Shown: positions 35,133-43,928, counted from the first letter of the stretch. The stretch is DNA of 64,000 nt from Streptomyces sp. NRRL S-31 (GCF_000718775.1 NZ_JOCB01000028.1:12362-76361), one strand, 5' to 3'. Program-made: numbers and translations. The notes: generated from the sequence alone by a model not told the origin.

Positions 35133-36349
35133 CCGGCCGGTCCCGGCGCCGGTGCCGCCTCGCCGCCGCCCTGCTCACGGCCCTCGCCTGCCTGCCCGTG
35201 TCCGCCGCCCGGGCCGCCACCCCGCCCGCGCCGGCCCCCCGGGCCTCCGGCGTCGTCACCTGGGCGGCCAGTGCCGACCGCATGGGGGAGGGCACCGCCG
35301 GCCAGGGCTACCGGCTCGTCGTCCGCACCAGCGTCGGCGGCGACGACCTGCGCGTCCGCTTCAGCAACGCCTTCGGCGACCGCCCCCTGACCCTCGACGG
35401 CGTCCACGCCGGCCTGCGCGCCCAGGGCGCCGCCCTGCGGCCGGGCAGCAACCGGCCGCTCACCTTCGGCGGCTCCCGCGCGGTCACCGTCCCGGCCGGG
35501 GCCGCCGTCTGGAGCGATCCGCTGCCCGGCCGCGTCCCGGCCGGCGCCGACCTGGTCGTCAGCCTGCGCACCCCCGACGCGGCCGGCCCCGCCACCGGTC
35601 ACTGGATGGCGATGCAGACCTCGTACACCGGGCCGGGGGACCACACCGCCGAGGAGAGCGGCGCCGGCTGGACGGGGACGACCGGCTCCTGGTGGTACCT
35701 CGACTCCGTCTCCGTACGGCCCTCCCGCGCGGCCGACGGCGCCGTGGCCGCGCTCGGCGACTCCCTCACCGACGGCTGGCAGTCCACCACCGACCTGAAC
35801 CGCCGCTGGCCCGACTACCTCGCCCGGCGCCTGCGCACGGTCGGCGCGGCCGTCCAGGGCGTGGCCAACGAGGGCATCTCCGGCAACATGGTGCTCGCGG
35901 ACGGCCCCGGACAGGCCGCGCTGCACCGGCTCGACCGGGACGTCCTCAGCCAGCCCGGGGTGCGCACCGTCTTCCTCTTCGAAGGCGTCAACGACCTCAA
36001 GGCGCACACCGGGGTCACCGCGGCCGATCTCGTCGCCGGCTACCGGGAGATCGCCCGGCGGGCGCACGCGGCGGGCAAGTGCGTGGTCGCCGCCACCGTC
36101 GGCCCGTTCAAGGGCTGGCCGGAGTGGGACCCGCCCGCCGAGGCCGTACGCCAGGAGGTGAACGCCTACCTGCGCGGCAGCGGGGAGTTCGACGCCGTCA
36201 CCGACTTCGACCGCGTCCTGCGCAGCCCCTACGACCCCGAGCGCATGCTGCCCTTCTTCGACGGCGGGGACCATGTGCACCCCAACGACAAGGGCATGCA
36301 GGCGCTGGCCGACGCCGTCGACCTGAACCGGCTCGACTGCGCCCGGTGA
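35129..36349 (+). CDS. secreted SGNH/GDSL hydrolase (esterase)
   Basis: 406 residues with a signal peptide (RLAAALLTALACLPVSAARAA), an N-terminal beta-rich domain (about 35-200), then an SGNH hydrolase: AALGDSLTDGW (block I serine), VANEGISGNMV (block II glycine), EGVNDLKAH (block III asparagine) and GGDHVHPNDKG (block V Asp-x-x-His). The set is complete, so it should be an active esterase, probably removing acetyl or other acyl groups from glycans. GTG 35129 overlaps the GH95 stop by four bases, making it the last gene of the ROK operon. Confidence 0.93.
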   Translation: MTGRSRRRCRLAAALLTALACLPVSAARAATPPAPAPRASGVVTWAASADRMGEGTAGQGYRLVVRTSVGGDDLRVRFSNAFGDRPLTLDGVHAGLRAQGAALRPGSNRPLTFGGSRAVTVPAGAAVWSDPLPGRVPAGADLVVSLRTPDAAGPATGHWMAMQTSYTGPGDHTAEESGAGWTGTTGSWWYLDSVSVRPSRAADGAVAALGDSLTDGWQSTTDLNRRWPDYLARRLRTVGAAVQGVANEGISGNMVLADGPGQAALHRLDRDVLSQPGVRTVFLFEGVNDLKAHTGVTAADLVAGYREIARRAHAAGKCVVAATVGPFKGWPEWDPPAEAVRQEVNAYLRGSGEFDAVTDFDRVLRSPYDPERMLPFFDGGDHVHPNDKGMQALADAVDLNRLDCAR

Positions 36350-36356
36350 AACGGAA

Positions 36357-36398
36357 CCGGCCGGGCCCGGGGGCGCGGAGCCACCCGGGCCCGGCCGG
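36357..36398 (+). terminator. terminator of the ROK-glycosidase operon
   Basis: A perfect 15-bp stem (CCGGCCGGGCCCGGG and its complement) with a 12-base loop begins eight bases past the SGNH gene stop. It separates this operon from the leftward UBP zinc-finger operon. Confidence 0.85.
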
Positions 36399-36476
36399 CG
36401 CCCGGCTTGACGGGGATGCGGGACACGTCGTCCTGGCGCGCGGCACCGACGACACCGCCGGGGCGGCCTGCCCGCG

Positions 36477-36827
36477 TCAGCCCAGCAGCCGCGGCCAGTC
36501 CTTCGGCACCCGGCCGGCCGGGCCCGGGACCGGCTGGTCGGCGGGGTGGTAGGTCGGCGGGGCCAGTTCGGGACCGGATTCGTACAACTCCTCCGTGGTG
36601 TAGTCCCAGAACCAGTCCTCGCCCGGCTCGAAGCTGCGGATCAGCGGGTGCCCGGTCGCCCGGTAGTGGGCGGTGGCGTGCTTCGAGAGGGAGTCGTCGC
36701 AGCAGCCGATGTGCCCGCAACTCGCGCAGCGGCGCAGATGGAACCACCAGCCGCCCGTCTGTTCGCACTCCAGGCAGCCCGTGCCGCTGGGCGGGACGGT
36801 GGGGTCGATTCCGTGGGCCTCGGTCAT
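36477..36827 (-). CDS. UBP-type zinc-finger protein
   Basis: 116 residues, mostly one UBP (ZnF-UBP/BUZ) module: TGCLECEQTGGWWFHLRRCASCGHIGCCDDSLSKHATAHYRATGHPLIRSFEPGEDWFWDYTTEELYESG. All zinc-binding Cys/His of the fold are visible, and in eukaryotes this fold binds the C-terminal Gly-Gly of ubiquitin. Streptomyces lacks canonical ubiquitin, so the partner is unknown; the diglycine tail of Pup-like or ThiS-like proteins is speculation. Its ATG overlaps the kinase stop (ATGA) and GAGGAG lies ahead, making it the third gene of the redox/two-component operon. Confidence 0.92.
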   Translation of the reverse strand: MTEAHGIDPTVPPSGTGCLECEQTGGWWFHLRRCASCGHIGCCDDSLSKHATAHYRATGHPLIRSFEPGEDWFWDYTTEELYESGPELAPPTYHPADQPVPGPAGRVPKDWPRLLG

Positions 36828-38275
36828 ACCGGCTCCTCGTCGGGGGTTTGGGCGGTCAGGGGGAGCAGCACCTGGAAGCGCGTGTCGCCGGGGACGGACT
36901 CGACGCGCAGGGTGCCGTGGTGCTTGTTGACGACGATCCGCCAGGAGATGTCCAGGCCGAGCCCGGTGCCCTCGCCGACCGGCTTGGTGGTGAAGAACGG
37001 ATCGAAGATCCGGTCCTTGATCTCCGGCGGGACGCCGGGCCCGGTGTCCCGGAACTCCACCAGCAGCCGCTCGTGGTCGAGTCCCGTCCGCACGGTCAGC
37101 GTGCCCTGCCCGCCCGCGCCGTTCATGGCGGAGACGGCGTTGTCGATCAGATTGGTCCACACCTGGTTCAGCTCCGCCGGGTAGGCGGGGACCGGCGGGA
37201 GCGTGCGGTCGTACTCCTTGACGATCCCGATGCCCGGCCCGATCTTCCCCGACAGCATCACCAGCGTGCTGTCGAGGAGTTCGTGCACGTCCACCACCCG
37301 GTACGGCGCCCGGTCCAGCTGCGAGTACTGCTTGGCCGCGTCGACCAGGTGCGAGATGCGGGTGGCGGAGTCCTCGACCTCGTTCATCAGCAGCTCGGTC
37401 TCGACGGTGTAGCTGAGCCAGCCCACCGCGTTCGGCAGGATCTCCTCGTCCACCGCCGCCGCGACCTGCTCCAGCCAGTCCACGTCCAGCCCGGCCTGCA
37501 CGAAGACGGGCGCCGCCTGCCAGCCCTGCTCGATGCCGTGGTCCTCCAGCCAGTCGGCGAGCGTGTCCTCCCGGTCGGACGCCTCCAGCGGGCTGAGCGC
37601 CGGGGCCTTGCCCACCCGCTCCGCGGTGCGCTCCTGGATCTCGACCAGGCTCGCCAGGCACTCGCGGGAGAACGGCCCCTCGGCGATCAGGCCGAGCTTG
37701 CGCCGCATCTTCGCCACGCGCTCCCGCAGGGACGCGGTGGCCCGCACCGCGGCCGCCGCGGGGTTGTTCAGCTCGTGCGTGAGCCCCGCCGACAACGAGC
37801 CCAGCGCCAGCAGCCGTTCCCGCTGCCCGACCATCGCCTGGGTGTTCTTCGTGCCGAAGAACAGGCCCTCCAGCAGGTGCACGGCCATCGGGAACCAGTC
37901 GCGCACGACCTCCGCGAAGACGTCCGCGGGCAGCACGAAGAACCGCGTCGGCTCCGTGACCCGCATGGAGTTGTTGTAGACCTGCCGCACCCGGTCGCCG
38001 AGGTAGGCCTGCATCGCGCCCCCGTACACCCCGCGTTGCGCGGTCCGGGTGACCTCCACGTCGTCGCCGCCGACCCGGCGGGACAGCACCACCGCGCCCT
38101 CGATCATCACGAAGAGGCAGGTGGCGGCGTCGCCCTCGGTGTACACCGGGCCGGGCTGGAACAGCTCCACCCGGCCCGCCGCGCACAGCCGGCCCAGCTG
38201 CTCGGGGCTCAGCTTCTCGAAGAGGAACAGCGAGCCGACCTCCCGCGGGCTGCACGGCATCAGCTGCCCGCTCAC
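36824..38275 (-). CDS. histidine kinase with N-terminal cyclic-nucleotide-binding domain
   Basis: 483 residues. Residues about 16-135 are a cNMP/CRP-like beta-barrel (LFLFEKLSPEQLGRLCAAGRVELF, GDAATCLFVMIEGAVVL). The dimerisation and phosphoacceptor helix has H167 in GSLSAGLTHELNNPAAAA, and the catalytic ATPase has NLIDNAVSAMNGAGG, DTGPGVPPEIKDRIFDPFFTTK and GEGTGLGLDISWRIV. There are no membrane segments, so it senses a cytosolic signal. GTG 38275 overlaps the stop of the receiver-flavoenzyme gene (GTGA), making that receiver its evident phosphotransfer partner. The cNMP ligand could be cAMP, a dinucleotide or none. Confidence 0.93.
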   Translation of the reverse strand: MSGQLMPCSPREVGSLFLFEKLSPEQLGRLCAAGRVELFQPGPVYTEGDAATCLFVMIEGAVVLSRRVGGDDVEVTRTAQRGVYGGAMQAYLGDRVRQVYNNSMRVTEPTRFFVLPADVFAEVVRDWFPMAVHLLEGLFFGTKNTQAMVGQRERLLALGSLSAGLTHELNNPAAAAVRATASLRERVAKMRRKLGLIAEGPFSRECLASLVEIQERTAERVGKAPALSPLEASDREDTLADWLEDHGIEQGWQAAPVFVQAGLDVDWLEQVAAAVDEEILPNAVGWLSYTVETELLMNEVEDSATRISHLVDAAKQYSQLDRAPYRVVDVHELLDSTLVMLSGKIGPGIGIVKEYDRTLPPVPAYPAELNQVWTNLIDNAVSAMNGAGGQGTLTVRTGLDHERLLVEFRDTGPGVPPEIKDRIFDPFFTTKPVGEGTGLGLDISWRIVVNKHHGTLRVESVPGDTRFQVLLPLTAQTPDEEPV

Positions 38276-39948
38276 GACTGCTCCAGGTAGCGGTGGACGA
38301 GCATCACGGCCATGGCTCCCTCTCCGACGGCGGACGCGACCCGCTTGGCGGACTCGGCGCGCGCGTCGCCCGCGACGAACACACCGGGAATGCTGGTCTC
38401 CAGGTGGTACGGCGGCCGGTCCAGCTCCCAGCCGGCGGGCGGCCGTCCGTCGGCGGTCAGGTCGGGTCCGGCCAGGATGAAGCCGCGCCGGTCGCGCAGC
38501 ACCGTATCGCCCAGCCAGTCGGTCAGCGGGGCGGCGCCGATGAACACGAACATCCACTCGGCGTCGACCCGTTCGCGCTCACCGGTCTCCACCTGACGCA
38601 GGGTCAGCTGCTCCAGGCGCTCGGTGCCGTGCGCCTCGTCGACCACCGTGTGGCAGCGCACCGAGATGTTCGGGGCGTCGTTGATCTGCTGGATCAGGTA
38701 GTACGACATGGACGCCGTCAGGTCCGGGCCGCGCACCAGCAGCGTCACCGACTTGGCGAACCGGGACAGGTACATCGCCGCCTGGCCCGCCGAGTTGGCG
38801 CCGCCGACGATGTACACGTCGTGCCCCTGGCAGGACGCGGCCTCGGTCAGCGCCGAGCCGTAGAACACCCCGCAGCCGGTCAGGTCGGTGCAGCCCGCCG
38901 CGTCCAGCTGCCGGTACTGCACGCCGGTCGCCAGGATCACGCTGTGCGCGGCGATCGCCGAGCCGTCCGCGAACCGCACCACCCGCGCGGCGCCGTTCAC
39001 CTCCAGCCCCGTCACCTCACGGGTGGTGAGGATCTCGGCGCCGAACTTGGCCGCCTGCCGCCGCGCCCGGCCGGTGAGCTGGGCGCCGGAGACGCCGTCC
39101 GGGAAGCCCAGGTAGTTCTCGATGCGGGAGCTCTGCCCGGCCTGCCCGCCGGTCGCCTCCCGCTCCACCAGCACCGTCCGCAGCCCCTCGGAGGCGCCGT
39201 ACACGGCCGAGCCCAGGCCGGCCGGGCCGCCGCCGATCACGACGAGGTCGTAGAAGTCGGCCGCCGGCGTCGTCGCGAGCCCGACCCGCGCAGCCAGCTC
39301 GGACGCCTCGGGCTCGACCAGGGCCGTGCCGTCTGGGGTGATCACCAGCGGCAGCCGCTGCCCGTCCTGCCCGGCGGCGGCCAGCAGCCGCTGCCCCTCC
39401 GGCTCCTCCACCGAGTACCAGCGGTACGGCACCTGGTTGCGGGCGAGGAACTCCCGCACCTCCGAGGACCGCGCCGACCAGCGGTGCCCGACGACCTTGG
39501 TGCTGGGCACCGGCTTGTAGGCGCTGTGCCGCCAGGCGTCCAGCAGGTCGTCGAGGACCGGGTAGAGCTTCTCCTCCGGCGGGTCCCAGGGCTTGAGCAG
39601 GTAGTGGTCGAGGTCGACCACGTTGATCGCGTCGATCGCCGCGTTGGTGTCCGCGTACGCGGTCAGCAGCACCCGCCGCGCGCCCGGGTACACGTCCAGG
39701 GCCTGTTCCAGGAACTCGATGCCGTTCATCTGCGGCATGCGGTAGTCGGCCAGGATCACCGCCACCAGGTCGCCGCGCAGCTTCAGCTCGCGCAGCGCCT
39801 CGAGCGCCGACTCGCCGGACTCCGCGCGCACGATCCGGTACGACTCGCCGTAGCGCCGCCTGAGGTCGCGGGCGACGGCACGGGAGACCCCCGGATCGTC
39901 GTCCACGGTCAGGATGACGGTCCGCGCTGCGTCGGCGGCCTGTGCCAT
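38272..39948 (-). CDS. response-regulator receiver fused to thioredoxin-reductase-like flavoprotein
   Basis: 558 residues in three parts. Receiver (10-135): acidic pocket D16-D18, phosphoacceptor D68 (ILADYRMP), T96 and K119. A glutaredoxin/thioredoxin-like segment (about 150-224: VVGHRWSARSSEVREFLARNQVPYRWY..LPLVITPDGTALVEP) lacks the CxxC pair. The flavoenzyme (230-558) has FAD site VIGGGPAG (238-244), ATGVQYR, NAD(P) site VYIVGGANSAGQAAMYLS and C-terminal FAD motif GVFVAGDARAES. The redox CxxC of thioredoxin reductase is replaced by VFYGSALTEAASC. It should oxidise NAD(P)H with FAD under phosphorylation control; the electron acceptor is unknown. ATG 39948 follows GGGGAG. Confidence 0.93.
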   Translation of the reverse strand: MAQAADAARTVILTVDDDPGVSRAVARDLRRRYGESYRIVRAESGESALEALRELKLRGDLVAVILADYRMPQMNGIEFLEQALDVYPGARRVLLTAYADTNAAIDAINVVDLDHYLLKPWDPPEEKLYPVLDDLLDAWRHSAYKPVPSTKVVGHRWSARSSEVREFLARNQVPYRWYSVEEPEGQRLLAAAGQDGQRLPLVITPDGTALVEPEASELAARVGLATTPAADFYDLVVIGGGPAGLGSAVYGASEGLRTVLVEREATGGQAGQSSRIENYLGFPDGVSGAQLTGRARRQAAKFGAEILTTREVTGLEVNGAARVVRFADGSAIAAHSVILATGVQYRQLDAAGCTDLTGCGVFYGSALTEAASCQGHDVYIVGGANSAGQAAMYLSRFAKSVTLLVRGPDLTASMSYYLIQQINDAPNISVRCHTVVDEAHGTERLEQLTLRQVETGERERVDAEWMFVFIGAAPLTDWLGDTVLRDRRGFILAGPDLTADGRPPAGWELDRPPYHLETSIPGVFVAGDARAESAKRVASAVGEGAMAVMLVHRYLEQS

Positions 39949-40007
39949 ACGACTCCCCACCCGATTGCCTGATCCCCGGCCCGGTGCCCTGGCGGGACGC
40001 CGTGCCG

Positions 40008-40061
40008 GTTTCCGGCCATCCTATGGTCGGTACCTCGGGTCCCGCTTGCCCGACGGGGACC
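40008..40061 (+). promoter_or_regulatory. possible stress promoter and dyad before the universal stress gene
   Basis: GTTT-N16-CGGTAC (40008-40033) is one mismatch from the SigB-family pattern. GGTCCC (40038-40043) and GGGACC (40056-40061) form an inverted pair, a shape like DevR/DosR boxes. Either could drive the usp gene at 40205 or the divergent redox operon. Motif names are from memory. Confidence 0.35.
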
Positions 40062-40204
40062 GCCGCTTGCCTCACAGCGCCCATCGCGCGCCGCCCGCGG
40101 GGCCGGCTGGTGCGCCGGGGCGCGGCCCGGAGATCATCGTGTGCGCCGGTGCCCGACGGCGGACACCGGCGGCACGCGACCGCGAACGACGAGGAGGCCC
40201 ACGG

Positions 40205-41071
40205 ATGACACGCCCGATCACGGCAGGGGTGGACGGTACGGAGGAGAGCCTGGCCGCGCTGGACTGGGCGGCCCGGGAGGCCGTGCGGCGGGAGCTGCCG
40301 CTGCGGGTGGTGCACGCCTGGCGGTACGCCGAGGCGCTCGCCGCCGCCGACCGGGACACCCAGCGGGGGTGGGTGTCGGAGGGCGTGGCGGAGGCGGTGC
40401 GCACGGTCACCGAGCGGCACCCCGGGCTGGCGGTGACCACCGACGTGGTGGAGGCCGGCGCCGGGCACGCGCTGGCGGAGGCGGCGGCCGGGGCGGAGAT
40501 GCTGGTCCTCGGCTCGCGCGGGCACGGGCCCGTGGTCGGGTTCCTGCTGGGCTCGGTCGGCCAGCAGGTGATCGCGGAGGCGACCCGGCCCGTCGTCCTG
40601 GTCCGGGCCGGCGCCGAGCCCACGGCGGAGGTGGCAGGCCGGGACGTCGTCGTCGGCCAGCAGGGCGGCCCCGAGGACAGCGCGGCGGCGCTGCGGTTCG
40701 CGTTCGAGACGGCCGCCGCGCGCGGCGCGGCCGTCCGGGCGGTGCGGGCGTGGACCCTGCCGCCGGTCTTCGCCTACAGCCCCGGTTCGCTCAGGCTGCT
40801 CGACGAGGCGGGCGGTCTGGAGCCGTACGAGAAGCAGGCGCTGGCCGAGGCGCTCCAGCCGTGGCGCGAGCGGTTCCCGGAGGTGCCCGTGGCCGAGCAC
40901 GTGGAGATGGGCAGCGCGGGCCAGGTGCTGCTGTCGCTGTCCGGCCGGGCCCAGCTGATGGTCGTCGGGCGCCGGGCGCGCCGCACCGCCGTGGGCGCCC
41001 GGATCGGTTCGGTCGCGCACGGGGTGCTGCACCACGCCGACTGCCCGGTGGCCGTGGTCCCGCACGAGTGA
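40205..41071 (+). CDS. two-domain universal stress protein
   Basis: 288 residues made of two tandem Usp domains (about 1-142 and 150-288). The first ends with the ATP-binding pattern GSRGHGPVVGFLLGSVGQQVI..PVVLVR, and the second with a more degenerate VVGRRARRTAVGARIGSVAHGVLHHADCPVAVV. Usp proteins accumulate under starvation, hypoxia or redox stress. GAGGAGG precedes ATG 40205 by nine bases. It is divergent from the receiver-flavoenzyme operon with a 256-bp gap, so shared stress control is plausible. It ends one base before the convergent DUF4032 gene. Confidence 0.93.
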   Translation: MTRPITAGVDGTEESLAALDWAAREAVRRELPLRVVHAWRYAEALAAADRDTQRGWVSEGVAEAVRTVTERHPGLAVTTDVVEAGAGHALAEAAAGAEMLVLGSRGHGPVVGFLLGSVGQQVIAEATRPVVLVRAGAEPTAEVAGRDVVVGQQGGPEDSAAALRFAFETAAARGAAVRAVRAWTLPPVFAYSPGSLRLLDEAGGLEPYEKQALAEALQPWRERFPEVPVAEHVEMGSAGQVLLSLSGRAQLMVVGRRARRTAVGARIGSVAHGVLHHADCPVAVVPHE

Positions 41072-41072
41072 G

Positions 41073-42308
41073 CTACTCCGGTTCGGCCGGCTCCAGGCTG
41101 GCCCGCGCCCGGGGCAGGACGTTCTCGGTGTAGTCCTTGACGGCGGTGTCCAGACCTATGTCGTGCTGCGCGTGCTCGGACAGGTACCAGCGGTGTTCGA
41201 GCAGCTGGTGGTAGATCTCGGCCGGGTCCATCGAGCCGCGCAGCTCCGGCGGCACCGCCCGCACGGTCGGCCGGAACACGTCCCGCACCCAGCGGTGCGC
41301 CAGCACCTCGGGGCGGGCGGCCAGGGGATCGCCGGGCGCGTAGTCGTCCTGGGTGGCCATCCAGCTCTCCAGGTCGTTCAGCAGCCGCCGCGCCTGGTTC
41401 TCCTCGGTGTCCAGACCGGTCAGCCGGAGCAGCTGCCGCTGGTGGTGGCCGGCGTCCACGACCTTCGGCACGAAGGTGACCGTGTCGCCGTTGGAGGAGT
41501 GCTCGATCTGCATCTCGGCGACGTCGAAACCGAGGTCGTTCAGGCGCCTGATGCGGCGCTCGATGTAGTGGTACTTGCCCGCCGGGTACACCGAGGTGCG
41601 GGTCAGCTCCTGCCACAGCCCCTGGTAGCGGGTGCAGATCTCATGGCCGAACTCCACCGGGTCGACGGCCGGGTGCAGCGCGCCGGACGCCTCCAGGTCC
41701 AGCAGCTCGCCGCTGATGTTGACGCGGGCCAGGTCCAGGTCGTACTCCCGCTGCCCGGGGCTGAGCCGCGGGTGCAGGTCGCCCGTCTCGGCGTCGACCA
41801 GATAGGCCGCGTAGGCGCCCGCGTCCCGCCGGAAGAGGGTGTTGGACAGCGAGCAGTCGCCCCAGGCGAACCCCGCCAGATGGAGCCGGACCAGCAGCAC
41901 GGCCAGGGCGTCCATCAGCCGGTGCATGGTCGCCGGGCGCATGGTGGTCTCGAACATCGACCGGTACGGCAGCGAGCCGCGCAGGTGCCGGGTGATCAGC
42001 ACCGGCTCCAGCGGGGCGCCCGCGTGGTCGACGCGGCCGGTGACCACGGCGAGCGGGTCGACGGCGGGGATGCCGAGCCGGTCCAGGTCGCGCAGCAGCT
42101 CGTACTCGCGCAGCGCGGGTCGTTCGGCCAGCTCCTTGACGGCGATCACCTCGTCGCCGGCGTGGGCGTAGCGCACCACGTGCCGGGAGATGCCGCGGGG
42201 GAGCGGCACGAGGTACTCCTCGGGCCACTCCTCCAGCGGGGTGTCCCACGGCAGGGCGAGCAGGAGCGCGGGGTGCTCCGGATTCGTGGCACTGATCTGC
42301 AAGGCCAT
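41073..42308 (-). CDS. DUF4032 protein with a kinase-like N-terminal domain
   Basis: 411 residues. The N-terminal half resembles lipopolysaccharide-kinase/aminoglycoside-kinase folds: an invariant-lysine-like VIAVKELAERPALREYELLRDL and the catalytic loop LHLAGFAWGDCSLSNTLFRRD with YLVDAETGDL for the metal-binding part. The C-terminal half (GKYHYIERRIRRLNDLGFDVAEMQIEHS ... LEHRWYLSEHAQHDIGLDTAVKDY) is the DUF4032 domain. A phosphotransferase role is likely but the substrate is unknown. A TAGGGT box seven bases ahead of ATG 42308 suggests a near-leaderless start. Confidence 0.88.
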   Translation of the reverse strand: MALQISATNPEHPALLLALPWDTPLEEWPEEYLVPLPRGISRHVVRYAHAGDEVIAVKELAERPALREYELLRDLDRLGIPAVDPLAVVTGRVDHAGAPLEPVLITRHLRGSLPYRSMFETTMRPATMHRLMDALAVLLVRLHLAGFAWGDCSLSNTLFRRDAGAYAAYLVDAETGDLHPRLSPGQREYDLDLARVNISGELLDLEASGALHPAVDPVEFGHEICTRYQGLWQELTRTSVYPAGKYHYIERRIRRLNDLGFDVAEMQIEHSSNGDTVTFVPKVVDAGHHQRQLLRLTGLDTEENQARRLLNDLESWMATQDDYAPGDPLAARPEVLAHRWVRDVFRPTVRAVPPELRGSMDPAEIYHQLLEHRWYLSEHAQHDIGLDTAVKDYTENVLPRARASLEPAEPE

Positions 42309-42462
42309 GGGACGCACCCTAAGGCCCCGGACGCCGCTCCCGGCAGCCCGGTCACGGATTCCGGGGCCCGGCCCGCGTTCCCGGGGCCCCGCCGAGCGCG
42401 CACCGGCCCGGCCCGGGTTCCGGGAGCCCGGCCGGTGACGGTGGACGGCGCCCGCACCCGTG

Positions 42463-43212
42463 CTACGAAACGCGTTCCCGGGCCAGCTCGGCCGCCGCGC
42501 GCACCGGACCGCGGTGCACCGGCCCATGGCCGGGGAGCAGTGTGTCGCCCTCCAGCGCCCCGATCAGCTCCAGCGAGGCCAGGGTCCGCGCGCGCTCGTG
42601 GTGGAAGAAGTCCGGCAGCAGCTGGGGGCCCTTGACCCGGGACGTGGCGTGCCCGCTGACCAGGGCGTCCCCGGAGATGACGATCCCGGCGGCGGGCAGG
42701 TGGAAGACCGCGTGCCCGTCGGTGTGGCCGGGGGTGTGCACCGGCACGGGACGGCCGGGCAGGTCGAGCGGACCGTCGGCGACCGGGAACGGCTCGGGTT
42801 CCGTGACCGGGTTGTGGTCGGTGCCGCCGGCCTTGATCACGTGCACCGCCCAGGGCAGGACACCCGGCCGCCAGGCGTTGCGCACGACGTCCTTGATGGT
42901 GGCCTGCTGGAGGAAGTCCCGCCGGGCGTGCGGTACTTCGGCGGGGTGCAGGTAGACCGGCGTGCCGTAGGCGGCGCGCAGGAACTCGGCCGAGCCGAGG
43001 TGGTCGTTGTGCGCGTGGGTGATCAGCACGGCGGCGACCGCCTCCGGTGAACCGCCCACCCGGGCCAGTGAGTCCAGCACTCCCTGGCGGTCCCCCGGGT
43101 AGCCGGTGTCCACCAGGGTGACGGCGTCCCCCTCCTTGAGGATGACCCAGTTGACGTTGTTGCCGTGCACCAGGTAGGCGCCGTCGGCGACTTGGTGTAC
43201 CTCTGCTCGCAT
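42463..43212 (-). CDS. MBL-fold metallo-hydrolase
   Basis: 249 residues with the full metallo-beta-lactamase-fold metal set: THAHNDH (H66, H68, D70, H71), a later VPVHTPGHTDGHAVFHL, the bridging aspartate in VISGDALVSGH and PGHGPVHRG. It resembles cytosolic hydrolases of the glyoxalase II/lactonase type. GGAGAG precedes ATG 43212. The 86-bp gap to the AlkB-like gene on the same strand allows co-transcription, but no joint role is evident. The substrate cannot be read from the sequence. Confidence 0.92.
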   Translation of the reverse strand: MRAEVHQVADGAYLVHGNNVNWVILKEGDAVTLVDTGYPGDRQGVLDSLARVGGSPEAVAAVLITHAHNDHLGSAEFLRAAYGTPVYLHPAEVPHARRDFLQQATIKDVVRNAWRPGVLPWAVHVIKAGGTDHNPVTEPEPFPVADGPLDLPGRPVPVHTPGHTDGHAVFHLPAAGIVISGDALVSGHATSRVKGPQLLPDFFHHERARTLASLELIGALEGDTLLPGHGPVHRGPVRAAAELARERVS

Positions 43213-43298
43213 GATCTCTCCGAGCCCTGCGCGACCGTTCGTGGGAGGACAGCCAATCAGACGCGCCGCCGCTTCCCGCAACGGGTGCGGCCGGCCGG

Positions 43299-43928
43299 TC
43301 AGCGCACGCCGTGCGGCCGGAACTGGACGCTGATGCGCGGGCCCGCGGCCCGGGTGCTCTTGGGGACGCAGTGCTCCCAGGTGCGCTGGCAGGAGCCGCC
43401 CATCACGATGAGGTCGCCGTGGCCGAGCGGCCGCCGCACCGTCGTGCCGCCCCGGCCGGCCGGGCGCAGCAGCAGGTCGCGCGGCTCGCCGACGGAGAGG
43501 ATCGCGACCATCGTGTCCTCCCGGGAGCCCCGGCCGGTGCGGTCCCCGTGCCAGGCCACGCTGTCCCGGCCGTCGCGGTAGAAGCAGAGCCCGGCGGTGG
43601 TGAACGGCTCGCCCAGCTCTCCGGCGTAGTGCCGGGACAGGGCGTCGCGGGCCTCGGCCAGGACCGGGTGGGGGAGCGGGTCCCCGGCGCCGTAGAAGGC
43701 CAGCAGACGGGGTACGGCGACCACGTGGTCGTACATCTTCCGGCGCTCCGCCCGCCACGGCACGTTCCCGGCCAGTGTCTCGAACAGCGCGTCGGCTCCG
43801 CTCAGCCAGCCCGGCAGCACGTCGATCCAGGCGCCGGCGTCCAGCTCGGTCCGGCGCAGCCCGTCGAGCGGGCCGAGCCGCAGCTCGTCGGTCTGGTCGA
43901 ACAGGGAGCCCTGGAGGTGCGTGGACAT
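43299..43928 (-). CDS. AlkB-like Fe(II)/2-oxoglutarate dioxygenase
   Basis: 209 residues. Iron ligands are H127 and D129 (WHGD) and H186 (WEHCVPK); 2-oxoglutarate arginines are R198 and R204 in PRISVQFRP. The nucleotide-recognition lid (PWRAERRKMYDHVVAVPRL) and NYYRDGRDSVAWHGD-like text here as CFYRDGRDSVAWHGD match the AlkB DNA-repair branch that oxidatively removes alkyl groups from bases. Start ATG 43928 follows AGGAG at a longish distance; the frame stays open 15 codons upstream. It is divergent from a TetR gene with shared dyads between. Confidence 0.92.
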   Translation of the reverse strand: MSTHLQGSLFDQTDELRLGPLDGLRRTELDAGAWIDVLPGWLSGADALFETLAGNVPWRAERRKMYDHVVAVPRLLAFYGAGDPLPHPVLAEARDALSRHYAGELGEPFTTAGLCFYRDGRDSVAWHGDRTGRGSREDTMVAILSVGEPRDLLLRPAGRGGTTVRRPLGHGDLIVMGGSCQRTWEHCVPKSTRAAGPRISVQFRPHGVR

